Positions 52,753 through 61,732 are shown, numbered from the stretch's first letter. The stretch is DNA of 64,000 nucleotides from Edaphobacter lichenicola (GCF_014201315.1 NZ_JACHDY010000007.1:162265-226264); one strand, 5' to 3'. Numbers and translations: made by a program. The notes: generated from the letters alone by a model not told the origin.

Positions 52753-53180
52753 TATTTATTGTGCGTTTGTAAGGCAGCTGTCGTCCCCACACTTTCGGGT
52801 TCGCCCCAATGGGAGTGCCTGCGTGTCAGCAAGAGATAAATGACAGCCAGCGGCATCACCATAAGAGCATCGACAAAGAACACGCCATATCCCAACACGA
52901 AAATGTGACTGAGAATTATGGCGGTCATCCACACAATGACCAATCTCGCCCCCAATCTGGCTGTCTTCGGAATCAGGAACAGAACTGCTACCGTGGTTTC
53001 GAACACCCCTGATCCTAGCCGAAATACCGGCTGAGGTATCAACCCGTGGAACGCTTGCGACATCTGCGTGAAAAGGGCGACCGACTGAGGGATCCCTGCA
53101 AACTTGGCAAAGATGGCGGCATAAAGAAGGTTCACCGCCACCAACAGGCGAATTGCCACTAATGAGTGTTTTTTGTTCAT
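52752..53180 (-). CDS. DoxX-like membrane protein
   Basis: A 142-residue integral membrane protein with four predicted helices (LVAIRLLVAVNLLYAAIFAK; TTVAVLFLIPK; ARLVIVWMTAIILSHIFVLG; FFVDALMVMPLAVIYLLLTR). Layout and the conserved start resemble DoxX/DoxD-type proteins, which in some bacteria pair with redox or oxidative-stress enzymes. ATG 53180 is chosen (AAGGAG 9 nt upstream) over an ORF extension to 53306. It is between two hydrolases in the peroxide and electrophile cluster. Confidence 0.7.
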   Translation of the reverse strand: MNKKHSLVAIRLLVAVNLLYAAIFAKFAGIPQSVALFTQMSQAFHGLIPQPVFRLGSGVFETTVAVLFLIPKTARLGARLVIVWMTAIILSHIFVLGYGVFFVDALMVMPLAVIYLLLTRRHSHWGEPESVGTTAALQTHNK

Positions 53181-53308
53181 AAGATCTTTCTCCTTGTGCA
53201 CCTCGAACCGTTGACCCCAATTTTTTGCAGGTCTCCCGCTTGGCACTTTTGGTTCCTGTGGTGCTTGATAGTGGTCGTAGACGTTGGCGTGGTGCAGACA
53301 TTTCACTG

Positions 53309-54121
53309 CTATTGCTGAGGCGGCAGAATGGAGCTCCCGGCTTTCGCTGCAGCTTGCTCGATGAAGTCTGCGACTGCTTTCGGCTGAGAAAGCATTGGCA
53401 CGTGACTGGAGGGAACAGTGATCGCTGTGGCCTTCATTGCCGCCGCTTCGGCCTTCTCAAGCTCCGGAGAGACAGCGCGATCGTTACCGGCAATCACGGA
53501 CCAGGATGGCTTGGTCCTCCACGCGGCGGTCGTGATCGTGGCCCCAAATACAGCTGCTGCAGTTGGACTCTGTGTCGCCGTCAACAGCTGCTTCTCCTTG
53601 TCTGGCAGATCCTGGGCGAAGTCTTCAGCGATTCCCTTTGGGGTCACAGTCAGAAAACCTTCAGCATCCGCCCGGACCTCGCTGCCTAGCGGAGCCGGCG
53701 GAAACGGTTTGGTGACCGTAGCAACGGACTCACCGTCCGACGGCGCGAGCGCAGCCACATAGACCAACCCGACTACCTTTGGATCGTTTCCTGCCTCCGT
53801 GATAACTACTCCCCCATAGGAATGGCCCACCAGCAGGACAGGGCCATCCTGCAATGCGATGGCGCGCTTGGTAGCGGCGACGTCGTCAGCCAGCGAGGTC
53901 AATGGATTCTGCACGGCGACCACATGCAATCCCTTGGCTTGAAGCAGTGGAATCACTTTGGACCAGCTTGATCCATCGGCCCACGCACCGTGGACAATGA
54001 CAATATTTTTAACTCCTTGAGGGGAGTTCGTCTGAGCGATCGCTCCCGTGCGAATCACCGCAGTCAGTAGAAATCCTGCAATTGCAATCAAAGCAGTTCG
54101 GTATGTTTGCGAGAGTTTCAT
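53309..54121 (-). CDS. Secreted alpha/beta hydrolase (serine nucleophile)
   Basis: A 270-residue exported hydrolase: signal peptide (TALIAIAGFLLTAVIRTGAIAQ), oxyanion region NIVIVHGAWADGSSWSKVIP, nucleophile elbow LLVGHSYGGVVITEAG (Ser), and C-terminal SSHVPMLSQPKAVADFI with the catalytic His. It belongs to the common EstC-like family found beside SDR and peroxide genes. ATG 54121 is preferred because AAGGAG lies 6 nt upstream; the frame is open to 54163. Confidence 0.85.
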   Translation of the reverse strand: MKLSQTYRTALIAIAGFLLTAVIRTGAIAQTNSPQGVKNIVIVHGAWADGSSWSKVIPLLQAKGLHVVAVQNPLTSLADDVAATKRAIALQDGPVLLVGHSYGGVVITEAGNDPKVVGLVYVAALAPSDGESVATVTKPFPPAPLGSEVRADAEGFLTVTPKGIAEDFAQDLPDKEKQLLTATQSPTAAAVFGATITTAAWRTKPSWSVIAGNDRAVSPELEKAEAAAMKATAITVPSSHVPMLSQPKAVADFIEQAAAKAGSSILPPQQ

Positions 54122-54220
54122 ATTCTTCTCCTTCGTTGAATCGTTGAAGTCATGGTTTATCACGCTCTTGCCGCAATCACAGCACGCGAGAGCCGACGCC
54201 GTCCTTGTAAAACGGTCTCC

Positions 54221-54682
54221 TTACAGGAGGTTGATCGTAACGTCGATGTTGCCACGTGTGGCATTGGAATATGCGCATGTCTTGCTGTGCGTGGCGTCCA
54301 CTATGGCCTGGGCGACTTCGCGCTCCAAGCCCGGCAGACTGACGTTAAGCCGTGCTCGGAGGAAGTAAACGTCGCCAGAATTGCACAGGTCTATTTCGGC
54401 ATCGACGGCTATCTCAGCCGGAAGTTTGGCCTTCATATTGTTGGCCACAACCCCCATCGCGCTAATGAAACAGGCCGACCACCCAGCGGCAAACAACTGC
54501 TCGGGATTGGTACCAGTTCCTGGGATTATGGGAGCCGAGAACTTAACATCTAAGCGGCCATCATCACTGCGTGAGACGCCGCCCCGCCGACCACCCGAAG
54601 TATGGGTCTTCGCGGTGTACTGTACCTTCATGACTTCCTGGGTTGAACCAGCTACTCCGTTGTTTTTTTGATAAGTGGTCAT
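54221..54682 (-). CDS. OsmC/Ohr family peroxide-detoxifying protein
   Basis: Thiol-dependent organic hydroperoxide reductase, 153 residues. Both redox cysteines are in place: NPEQLFAAGWSACFISAM and SKTCAYSNATRGNIDV. The dimer-forming beta-rich start reads VQYTAKTHTSGGRRGG. GGAG lies 9 nt before ATG 54682; the frame is open to 54772. It reduces lipid or organic peroxides using lipoylated partners or dithiols. A second Ohr gene is at 60913. Confidence 0.9.
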   Translation of the reverse strand: MTTYQKNNGVAGSTQEVMKVQYTAKTHTSGGRRGGVSRSDDGRLDVKFSAPIIPGTGTNPEQLFAAGWSACFISAMGVVANNMKAKLPAEIAVDAEIDLCNSGDVYFLRARLNVSLPGLEREVAQAIVDATHSKTCAYSNATRGNIDVTINLL

Positions 54683-54785
54683 CCTTGTTTTTCTCCGTGC
54701 GCCGGTCAAAACCGGCAAGGTGTAGTGAATGAACGTTTCATTCGTTGAAGGTTCTCCGAAAGGAGGGAGCACCGCTCCCTCCTTC

Positions 54786-55274
54786 TCAGTTATTGACTTC
54801 GAACGTCACCTCAAGCATGACCGGCGCGCCCAGAGGCAAGCTGGTTACTCCCAAAACGGACCGCACGGACATCTTGTCTTCTCCAAATACATCCCGGAGA
54901 AGCTCCGATGCTGCGTCCGCAACGATAGGCTGGTTGTGAAAGTCTCCTGCTGTTGCCAGGTAGACCTTCACGCTGACAACCCTCGTCACGCGGTCTAGTA
55001 ACCCCAGGTGCGCCTTCGCGACGGAAAGAGCATTCAGGGTCGCAGTTCGTAATGCATCCCGGCCTGCAGATTCATCGAGCTCTCTACCGAGTCGCCCAAC
55101 GGATTGAAGTTTGCCATCCTTGACTGGCAGCATTCCGCTGAGGAAAAGCAGACTGCCGGACCGGACGGCCTCAACGTATGCGCCAAGCGGGTGAGGAGCA
55201 TTGGGGAGCACAATCCCGAGGTCCAGCAGCCGGCGCTCCGCGCTGACCGGCTGCGGACTGTTCGGGCTTACCAT
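54786..55274 (-). CDS. RidA (YjgF/YER057c/UK114)-like protein
   Basis: A 162-residue RidA-superfamily protein; RidA hydrolyses reactive enamine/imine intermediates. Seen: PHPLGAYVEAVRSGSLLFLS (N-terminal strand), GKLQSVGRLGRELDESAGRD, and the C-terminal VRSVLGVTSLPLGAPVMLEV. The RidA arginine that binds the substrate carboxylate would be in the VRSVLGV segment. It belongs to the longer YjgF-like subgroup rather than archetypal RidA. It overlaps the SDR gene end by 7 nt, indicating coupling. A decayed copy is at 52576. Confidence 0.85.
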   Translation of the reverse strand: MVSPNSPQPVSAERRLLDLGIVLPNAPHPLGAYVEAVRSGSLLFLSGMLPVKDGKLQSVGRLGRELDESAGRDALRTATLNALSVAKAHLGLLDRVTRVVSVKVYLATAGDFHNQPIVADAASELLRDVFGEDKMSVRSVLGVTSLPLGAPVMLEVTFEVNN

Positions 55275-55996
55275 TTGCCGTTGTGCGCACCGCCGTCCAC
55301 GTGTAGCACCTCCCCAGTGATCTGGCGCGATTCGGTGAGATAGACTACCGCGTTTGCGATCTCCTCCGAAGTTGAGATCGTGCCCATCGGCGACAAGGTC
55401 TTGAGGAAATCCTTCGGGTTGTCTTTGTGGAGAGGAGTATCAACAACTCCTGGCGCGACCGCGTTGAAGCGGATGTGTTCCTTCGAATACTCCGAGGCCA
55501 GGCTGCGAGTGATGGCCTCGAGACCGCCCTTCGTGATCATCGGCAGGGCCACCGGCAAACCACCGATGGGATTTTTCACCAGCGATGACGTGATGGCCAC
55601 GACGCTTCCACCCGACTTCTGGGCGAGCATCTGCTTGACCGCGAGCTGGGTGATGTAGATATAGCCTTCGAGATTCGTCGAGACGAGGGCACGGAAATCG
55701 TCAGCGCTGTAATCCGTGAAGGGTTTTGCCGAGAAGATGCCCGCGTTGTTAACAACGACATCAACCGAGCCGAACTTCTGAACGGTGGCCTCGATCACTT
55801 TTCGAGCCGTGACAGCCTGGCCGATATCTCCGTCCACCAACACAAGCTTGTCGGAAGCCTTCAACTCAGCCGACTTGGTCGCATTGCGAGAGGTGCCCAC
55901 TACGTTATAACCACGTTCCAGGAACGCCTTGACTACTGCAGCGCCGATTCCCTGGGAGGCGCCCGTCACGATTACCGTCTTTTGAGTGTTTGCCAT
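55268..55996 (-). CDS. Short-chain dehydrogenase/reductase
   Basis: A 242-residue NAD(P)-dependent oxidoreductase. Rossmann motif TGASQGIGAAV (residues 12-22), NNAG motif (VVVNNAGIFSAKPF), catalytic Ser in AITSSLVKNPIGG; the usual YxxxK tyrosine is not obvious (the region reads LPVALPMITKGGLEAITR, with methionine where tyrosine is expected and Lys present). The C-terminal VYLTESRQITGEVLHVDGG is typical. AGGAG lies 6 nt upstream. First gene of the operon that continues with the RidA-like gene. Confidence 0.85.
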   Translation of the reverse strand: MANTQKTVIVTGASQGIGAAVVKAFLERGYNVVGTSRNATKSAELKASDKLVLVDGDIGQAVTARKVIEATVQKFGSVDVVVNNAGIFSAKPFTDYSADDFRALVSTNLEGYIYITQLAVKQMLAQKSGGSVVAITSSLVKNPIGGLPVALPMITKGGLEAITRSLASEYSKEHIRFNAVAPGVVDTPLHKDNPKDFLKTLSPMGTISTSEEIANAVVYLTESRQITGEVLHVDGGAHNGKW

Positions 55997-56166
55997 TTAT
56001 TGCTCCTATCGAACCAATACTGCCAGCACCGCAGATGGCAACATGAGGATGATCCTTCAACGTTGGCGATGTCGCACGTTGATGCGTCCATCTGCGTTCA
56101 AGCTGGAATATAGATGTGAGAGGAGACCGCTACGAGGCCCGATTTGTTTTGATACCCGCTATCGCT

Positions 56167-57069
56167 CTAGTCGATAGCTTCCAATTGTCGATCGAGGATC
56201 GCAACGTCCGAGATCTGGCGACTCATGTTCAAGAAGGTGTCGAGTGCGCTCGTCGGGTAACGATCATGTCGTCTAACAAATACAGTCTCTACCTGCGCCT
56301 GATCCACTGGGAGCTCATGCACAGTCACGGACTGATCTGTCCAAAGTCTATTCACCAGCATCTTCGGCAAGAGCGTTATACCTACGCCTGCAGTGATGCA
56401 GGTAATGATTGCATCAAGAGATGCAAATTCCATCACCACGTAACGAATACCTAGCCCATCTAGGATAGAGCTGAGTCTTTGACGGTAAGAACACCCCTCT
56501 CGAAACACAATGGCTTTGAGATTTTCAACTTTAGCGAGGTCATCGAGGTTCCGTACGGATAAAGAACTTACGAGAACAAGCTCTTCGAAGAAGAGTGACT
56601 CTTCGCTCAGTTCTTGATGATGAATAGGCCCTGCCACAAAGGCACCATCTAACTCGTGTTCCACCACCTGATTCATCAGAGATGTCGTGGTACCCGTAAT
56701 GATGGCTAACTCGACCTTCGGATGTTCCTGCGCGTATTGGGCTATAAGTGTTGGCAGCCGCAGTCCAGCTGTGGTACCCAGCATTCCGATACGCAGTTTC
56801 CCCTTTGGAGTTCCATCCTCTTTGACCGCCGTGATGGCTTGCTGGAACAGTGCACGTATCTGCTCCACGTAGGAAAGGAGGCGTAGACCAGCTTCACTCG
56901 GCACCACACCACGGCTGTGCCTGACGAATAGCTGAACGCCGAGCTCTTCCTCCAGGAGGCGAATGCGCGCGGTGACATTTGATTGCACCATGTTCAGTTC
57001 AGCCGCCGCCCGGTTCATGCTGCCGATCCTTGCCACGGCGTCCACAATCCTCAAGTCATCTGCGTCCAT
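56167..57069 (-). CDS. LysR family transcriptional regulator
   Basis: A 300-residue regulator with an N-terminal winged HTH (LRIVDAVARIGSMNRAAAEL, VQSNVTARIRLLEEELGVQL) and a periplasmic-binding-protein-like effector domain (KLRIGMLGTTAGLRLPTLIA, HPKVELAIITGTTTSLMNQV, GVGITLLPKMLV). GGAGG lies 10 nt before the ATG. Upstream of the SDR/RidA/Ohr/hydrolase cluster on the same strand, so it may control it, although LysR genes more often sit divergently from targets. Confidence 0.9.
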   Translation of the reverse strand: MDADDLRIVDAVARIGSMNRAAAELNMVQSNVTARIRLLEEELGVQLFVRHSRGVVPSEAGLRLLSYVEQIRALFQQAITAVKEDGTPKGKLRIGMLGTTAGLRLPTLIAQYAQEHPKVELAIITGTTTSLMNQVVEHELDGAFVAGPIHHQELSEESLFFEELVLVSSLSVRNLDDLAKVENLKAIVFREGCSYRQRLSSILDGLGIRYVVMEFASLDAIITCITAGVGITLLPKMLVNRLWTDQSVTVHELPVDQAQVETVFVRRHDRYPTSALDTFLNMSRQISDVAILDRQLEAID

Positions 57070-57242
57070 GTGCGTTTTGCCTCCACATGCCAGTATAGAG
57101 ACGAATCTCTTTCCAATTAGTCGGTTTTCTCAGCAAGGTGCGCCACCTTTCGATCCAACACCGTACCTTTACCTCGCTGTCGAAGCCTGCGTTCAGCGGT
57201 AGGAATCAACGTTATTTCCTATGAGGTCTCGACATTATGTAC

Positions 57243-58523
57243 CTAGATTCCGTCGTAGGAGGAATACCCATAGGGAGTCCAGTAATCTCTTGGCTCTTTC
57301 ACGGAATAGGTAATCCGCGTAATGGCCTTCACATTCTTCAAACCAAGTTTTACGGGTACCAGGAGACGGAGTGGTGCTCCATGTTCCACCGTGAGGGGCT
57401 GACCGCTGAGGTGTGTGACCAGTAGCGTCTGCGGATGGCGTGCCGTTGCCAAGTCGATTGAGACAAAGTAGGGATCAGGATTTCCCGAGTTGTCGAGATT
57501 GACCGACGACTCCACCCGAGCCCATTTCGCCTGCGACATCGGTGGGTAGGCACGAAGCAGGTCATCGAATCTCAGACCAGCCCACCACGCGATCGCACTC
57601 CAGCCTTCAACGCAAACAAACCGGATAATTTGCTCATGCATGGGGAAGCGATTCATGAGCTTCCGAATATCGAGACAGACGCTCAAGCCGGAATCGAGCC
57701 CTTCCAGAGTTAGATTCCATCCCGATATATAGCCAGGGTCAGGAGTGGCTCCGTTGTAGTTGTTCTTGATCGGGGTAATATGAGATTTCGTGTATGTAGG
57801 CACCATACGATTCAGCGAGTAGAGTGCTTCAGCCACGTCATCGTCGATACGAAGAGCTTTGTTGAGCATCCACTCCTTCCTCGGCGAACTCATATCTCGG
57901 CGCACACCCAGGCGGCTGAGTGTATTTTGTGGCAAAAGAAATTCAGCGCCTGCCGCCGCTGCCACCGCGCCGATTCCAAACCCCAGGACGTCGCGCCGGG
58001 TTCGATAGCGCAGTACCCGGGGAGCCATCACAATTACAGGGAGAGGCTGCTCTTCAAAGAAGCTTTGCTGTTTCTTCACGAATAAGGGTTCCACTGCAAT
58101 GGGTGGAACCACTTCGTCAATTCGCGGCGCAGGCTCTACTGATAATGAGGGCGATTCATCTGCATCTCCGGATTGCTGGATCGTTTCAACGGCCTCGGAC
58201 CTCTCAATGACTATTGAGGCGGAAAGATTCGCATTCTGAGGGCCAGTCTTCGCTAACTCTTCCATCTCCTGTTTCGCAGTAACAGAGGAAGCGACTTTAT
58301 CTGTTTGCAGTGCGTGACCCACTGATGATGAAGGCGATCCATCCGCATTCGCGGGTTGTTCGACCGATTCCACGCCCTGGCGAGTTTCAGCGCCTACTGG
58401 GGCAGTGGGGTTAGTATCCTCAGAGCCAGCCGCCAGTGACTGCGTGGTTTCCAAATTCGATCCAGTACTCGTCGAGGGAATATCTTCCGATCCGACTGAA
58501 TTGCCTTTCTCCTCATTGATCAC
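57243..58523 (-). CDS. YedY-like molybdopterin-dependent oxidoreductase with long N-terminal tail
   Basis: A 426-residue sulfite-oxidase-fold enzyme. The first 165 residues are acidic, serine/proline/alanine-rich and contain an internal repeat (GVESVEQPANADGSPSSSVG and AVETIQQSGDADESPSLSVE). A twin-arginine signal then appears at residues 174-198 (RTRRDVLGFGIGAVAAAAG), so the tail stays cytoplasmic and the catalytic domain is outside. The Mo-ligand cysteine is probably C304 (RFVCVEGWSAIAWW). The start is GTG 58523 with GGAGG 9 nt upstream, overlapping the cytochrome b gene by 11 nt. It likely forms a two-subunit redox complex with that cytochrome. The substrate is unknown. Confidence 0.85.
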   Translation of the reverse strand: MINEEKGNSVGSEDIPSTSTGSNLETTQSLAAGSEDTNPTAPVGAETRQGVESVEQPANADGSPSSSVGHALQTDKVASSVTAKQEMEELAKTGPQNANLSASIVIERSEAVETIQQSGDADESPSLSVEPAPRIDEVVPPIAVEPLFVKKQQSFFEEQPLPVIVMAPRVLRYRTRRDVLGFGIGAVAAAAGAEFLLPQNTLSRLGVRRDMSSPRKEWMLNKALRIDDDVAEALYSLNRMVPTYTKSHITPIKNNYNGATPDPGYISGWNLTLEGLDSGLSVCLDIRKLMNRFPMHEQIIRFVCVEGWSAIAWWAGLRFDDLLRAYPPMSQAKWARVESSVNLDNSGNPDPYFVSIDLATARHPQTLLVTHLSGQPLTVEHGAPLRLLVPVKLGLKNVKAITRITYSVKEPRDYWTPYGYSSYDGI

Positions 58524-59370
58524 TTTCGATGACCTCCGACCGGTCTACTTTGGCTGACCAACCTACGATCATTGCGCGAAGCGTATCCCACCCGTCGGCG
58601 AGAACCAGAATCACATGCGGCACAACAAAGAAAATGAAGAGCCACATAAGCCAGAAATGCCATACACGCGCTGTGTCAAAGCCTCCGAATAGCGCAGCCA
58701 GCCAATGGAGTTGCATCGGTTTATGAATCGCCCAGCCTGTGGCAATCGAAAGAAATCCGGCGACCGGAACAGAAAAGTATGCTGCACGCTGGAGCGCGTT
58801 GTACTTTGTGTTGAAACGGGGATGCAACCATTCGCGGTGTGCGAGTTTAGCGAAGGGAACGCCGAGGTAGTATCGAAAGATCCTGAACGCGTCAACCACG
58901 TCGGTCCTGCGAGGCAGCAAGGAGCGCCATCCCCCTCCCATGACTAGCCCTGCAGCGTACACCATGCCGTTTAGCATGAATAGATAAGCACACAACCAAT
59001 GAATGCGCAGGGCAGGCGCTAACATGCCTGGCCCCAGGCTCATGTGGTTGTAAATCCAGTCGGGCGGACTGGCGGAATGGTGTTGACCAGGGAGATGCGC
59101 GCAGATCCAGATCCCGATATCCGCTGCCACATCGAAGTTTCCGGTAGCCGGATCTGGCTTGTGTTGATAGACCGGCGAAGACCAGTAAATGGAGATGCCG
59201 CTCAGAATAAGGCCAAGAAGGAGCGGGATGTTCAGCCAGTGGCTGCAGCGCACCAAAAGTTGGTGCCGTTTAGCCACGAGCACGCCTGGCTGTTCCAGTA
59301 ACGTGCTCGTGGAACTCGGTCCATGAGCAGGGGATGCCGAAGGGTTCACTTTCTGAAACCTCAACTGCAT
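58513..59370 (-). CDS. Membrane cytochrome b subunit
   Basis: A 285-residue di-heme b-type membrane protein with four to five helices (LLVRCSHWLNIPLLLGLILS; LRIHWLCAYLFMLNGMVYAA; AAYFSVPVAGFLSIATGWAI; ARVWHFWLMWLFIFFVVPHV). Candidate heme histidines lie in RCSHW, RIHW and VWHFW. It is of the type that anchors molybdoenzymes or hydrogenases and links them to the quinone pool. Its ATG begins 3 bp after the preceding gene's stop, and its own end overlaps the molybdoenzyme start by 11 nt. No separate ribosome-binding site, so coupled translation. Confidence 0.88.
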   Translation of the reverse strand: MQLRFQKVNPSASPAHGPSSTSTLLEQPGVLVAKRHQLLVRCSHWLNIPLLLGLILSGISIYWSSPVYQHKPDPATGNFDVAADIGIWICAHLPGQHHSASPPDWIYNHMSLGPGMLAPALRIHWLCAYLFMLNGMVYAAGLVMGGGWRSLLPRRTDVVDAFRIFRYYLGVPFAKLAHREWLHPRFNTKYNALQRAAYFSVPVAGFLSIATGWAIHKPMQLHWLAALFGGFDTARVWHFWLMWLFIFFVVPHVILVLADGWDTLRAMIVGWSAKVDRSEVIESDQ

Positions 59371-59373
59371 TGT

Positions 59374-60033
59374 TTAGTGGGACGCTGCTGCCGGAACGAA
59401 CTGAAAGATCTTGTCAGTTACGAGCGTTCCGTCCGGGAGCTTCTTAGTCGTCGCGTAGACGGCATCGCCAGGGGTAAAAGTAACCTGTTGGGGGACGACT
59501 TCTGTGACGGGGACACCAGGCGGTACGGAGATCGTCTGGGAGCCGTCCTGGTAGTTAACCACCAGCGTGGTACCGTTGCTATTCTGGACCGTTCCGTTCG
59601 TCATGCGGGAGTGCGATCCAGCAGGGCGAGAGACCGAGCCGTTGGTCATTCTGCTGTGAGAGCTTGCACCCGGGGGGTCTGTCAGGACGCTACCTTCCGC
59701 AGCTCCCCTCAACTCCATGGGAAATATGAAGATCTGCTTCGCGACTTGCTTACCGTCCTGCTCCGCCGACGCAACTCCGATATAAGGCGCCGCTGCTACA
59801 TGGCTCAAATCGGAGGATACCTGTTTATAAGTTGTGAGGTGCCCTTTGACAACGACGTGGACTACGCCTGAACTCGTCGCAACATCGAGGGTCTTACCAT
59901 CGAATGCCTGGAGCTTCCCGATGATACCGTCAATCGGAGGGGCGGCCTTCGCCTGGGCTTGGACTGTGAGTGGCGTTGCCAGCGTAGCGAGCAAAGTGGC
60001 ATAGACGAGACGCCGTAGCGAATGTTGATTCAT
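59374..60033 (-). CDS. Secreted DUF5666-like protein
   Basis: A 219-residue exported protein (signal peptide RRLVYATLLATLATPLTVQAQ). Two or three small beta domains resemble DUF5666 (GKLQAFDGKTLDVATSSGVV, VVVKGHLTTYKQVSSD; TTLVVNYQDGSQTISVPPGV). A central linker repeats SHSRMTNG twice (about residues 118-145). ATG 60033 has AAGGAG 7 nt upstream. It leads the operon with cytochrome b and the molybdoenzyme and may be a small periplasmic accessory or sensor; function unknown. Confidence 0.75.
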   Translation of the reverse strand: MNQHSLRRLVYATLLATLATPLTVQAQAKAAPPIDGIIGKLQAFDGKTLDVATSSGVVHVVVKGHLTTYKQVSSDLSHVAAAPYIGVASAEQDGKQVAKQIFIFPMELRGAAEGSVLTDPPGASSHSRMTNGSVSRPAGSHSRMTNGTVQNSNGTTLVVNYQDGSQTISVPPGVPVTEVVPQQVTFTPGDAVYATTKKLPDGTLVTDKIFQFVPAAASH

Positions 60034-60232
60034 TTCAGATCTCCTTGTTGTTCCGGCATCAAGCATCAATTGATCCTTGCCGGTGGTTTTACGTTGTTGA
60101 GTTTCGCGGCTTTCTCCGCGCGAATTCGGGAAAGCGAAATCACGCGGAGGCCGAGAACGATTCGTGCAGATCTTCTAGGTAGCTGGCCCGAATACCGCAA
60201 TCGAACGGACTTGCGATTCGATTGTCTCCCAC

Positions 60233-60538
60233 CTAGTTCTTCAAAGGTGTGGTTGCAAGGATCTCCACTTTTTCGATCTTCGGAGGAGTCGCGAACAATT
60301 CGTTAGCCCGCGCCCCCAACGCCTTCGCAATCTCGCCAGTCAGATGAGCATTGCGGCCCGCTTCATTTGCAAAGGTGTCGAAGATGCCGAACCTCCCCGG
60401 CCCAAGCTTGATCGCATACCATTTCAGGGTCCCATTTTCATTGAGCGCGAGGGGCTGAGCCGAGTTTAGAAAAACTTCGGCTTCAGCTTCCTTGCCTGGG
60501 CGTGCTTCGAGCGTGACTAGCAATCCGATTGCTTCCAT
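60233..60538 (-). CDS. Antibiotic biosynthesis monooxygenase (ABM) family protein
   Basis: A 101-residue ferredoxin-like dimeric barrel protein: MEAIGLLVTLEARPGKEAEA, WYAIKLGPGRFGIFDTFANE, then HLTGEIAKALGARANELFAT. The family includes quinone-forming monooxygenases and heme-degrading enzymes. ATG 60538 is chosen because GGAGG lies 8 nt upstream. A decayed homologue sits at 61510-61650. Confidence 0.85.
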   Translation of the reverse strand: MEAIGLLVTLEARPGKEAEAEVFLNSAQPLALNENGTLKWYAIKLGPGRFGIFDTFANEAGRNAHLTGEIAKALGARANELFATPPKIEKVEILATTPLKN

Positions 60539-60609
60539 TGAGTTACCCTCCTGTGTTGAGTTATTCCCGGCCGATTGAACCTGTCCCCGGGATCCCAAGT
60601 TGTTGCGGC

Positions 60610-60732
60610 ATCCTGAGCGCGAGCTGCCGGGTTGAATCCAAAAGCAGCTGCCAGCAGAGCGACCATCGCAACAGGAAACATGCGGCGATGGCTCGTGCCA
60701 AGCGGATGTTGTTTTATGACTTTGACACGCAT
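60610..60732 (-). pseudogene. Signal-peptide remnant of an exported protein
   Basis: MRVKVIKQHPLGTSHRRMFP then VAMVALLAAAFGFNPAARAQ: a convincing Sec signal peptide followed by only a few codons before unrelated sequence. The body of the gene is lost. A short match to the RidA-like gene (AAATACATC-GCGGAGAAGC) lies upstream at about 60868-60900. Confidence 0.5.
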
Positions 60733-60912
60733 CGAGCCGACGTGTCCGTGTGCATTGGAGGGGAGCATGACGCTGCCCAGCTTTCCTTTGCTAACCGTGA
60801 CGTATGAATCTTGAGCGACGCCAAGCCGTACTTGTTCCTGCTTGTGAGCGAATGGTAGAGATCGCTTGGCCTCTCTAAATACATCGCGGAGAAGCCAAGT
60901 CGGACCCTGTTC

Positions 60913-61338
60913 TTAAATCACTTCAAGCTTTACGTCGAGATTGTTCCGGGTAGCGTTGGAGTATGGGCAAACCTGATGGGCTTTCTCGACAAGGGCATGT
61001 CCGTCGGCAGGGAGCAATCCGGGCAGAGAGATAGAGAGTCCGACTACAAGGCCGAAACCACCCTCAGATCTCGGGCCAATGCCAACAGAAGCCGTCACAG
61101 AAGTATCCTGAGGAACCTTCGGTCCCCCTTGCGAGGAAACAGCCTTCATTGCACCAAGGAAGCAGGCAGCGTATCCAGCTGCGAACAATTGTTCAGGATT
61201 GTTCCCTGGGCCACCGGGGCCACCTAACTCTTTAGGAATCGCTAGCTTTACATCAAGACTCCCGTCTTTGGTCGTAGCGCGACCGTCACGGCCGCCGATC
61301 GCAGTAGCCTGCGTCGTATAAAGAACATTTACTGACAT
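60913..61338 (-). CDS. OsmC/Ohr family peroxide-detoxifying protein
   Basis: A 141-residue organic-hydroperoxide-resistance homologue: MSVNVLYTTQATAIGGRDGR, first redox Cys in NPEQLFAAGYAACFLGAM, second in AHQVCPYSNATRNNLDVKL. GAGAG lies 4 nt upstream of ATG 61338; the frame is open 6 codons further. Paralogous to 54221-54682. Confidence 0.9.
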   Translation of the reverse strand: MSVNVLYTTQATAIGGRDGRATTKDGSLDVKLAIPKELGGPGGPGNNPEQLFAAGYAACFLGAMKAVSSQGGPKVPQDTSVTASVGIGPRSEGGFGLVVGLSISLPGLLPADGHALVEKAHQVCPYSNATRNNLDVKLEVI

Positions 61339-61509
61339 ATTTCTCTCTTTCTTCACGAACTTGAAATTGATCGGATGAGCACAGCTAATTGCTTGCAGAG
61401 CTGTAAGAACCTACTTGCGCGGACGGCTAGGAGAGCTTGACACCCATTACGTCTAACTGCTAAATCGCCGGAGGCTCTGCATGGCAAGCTTCCGCCTCAG
61501 AGCCGAAAC

Positions 61510-61660
61510 GCAAACCACATGGGAGTCGTCGTCTCCCGGTTCGCAAGCTCGAGTCCCTGCATCAAGAACGCAGCGAGCTCCTCTTCTTTGCCCGATTTCG
61601 CTTCCAGGCGGACAAAAAGGCCAACTTTATCATTTCATTGCTCCTATAGCCATAAATGGC
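61510..61660 (-). pseudogene. ABM-family monooxygenase remnant
   Basis: The minus-strand frame reads KVGLFVRLEAKSGKEEELAA, FLMQGLELANRETTTPMWFA, then FRL and a stop; homologous to the start of the gene at 60233-60538. The AGGAG and ATG at about 61646 are out of frame with it, and the second half is missing. The rest of 61339-61732 shows no gene. Confidence 0.65.
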
Positions 61661-61732
61661 TATGTCTCAATCTAGGCGCTGGTGGGCGATTTAGCCATTG
61701 GCAAAACTGCCATATTTAGTATCATATGAGCC

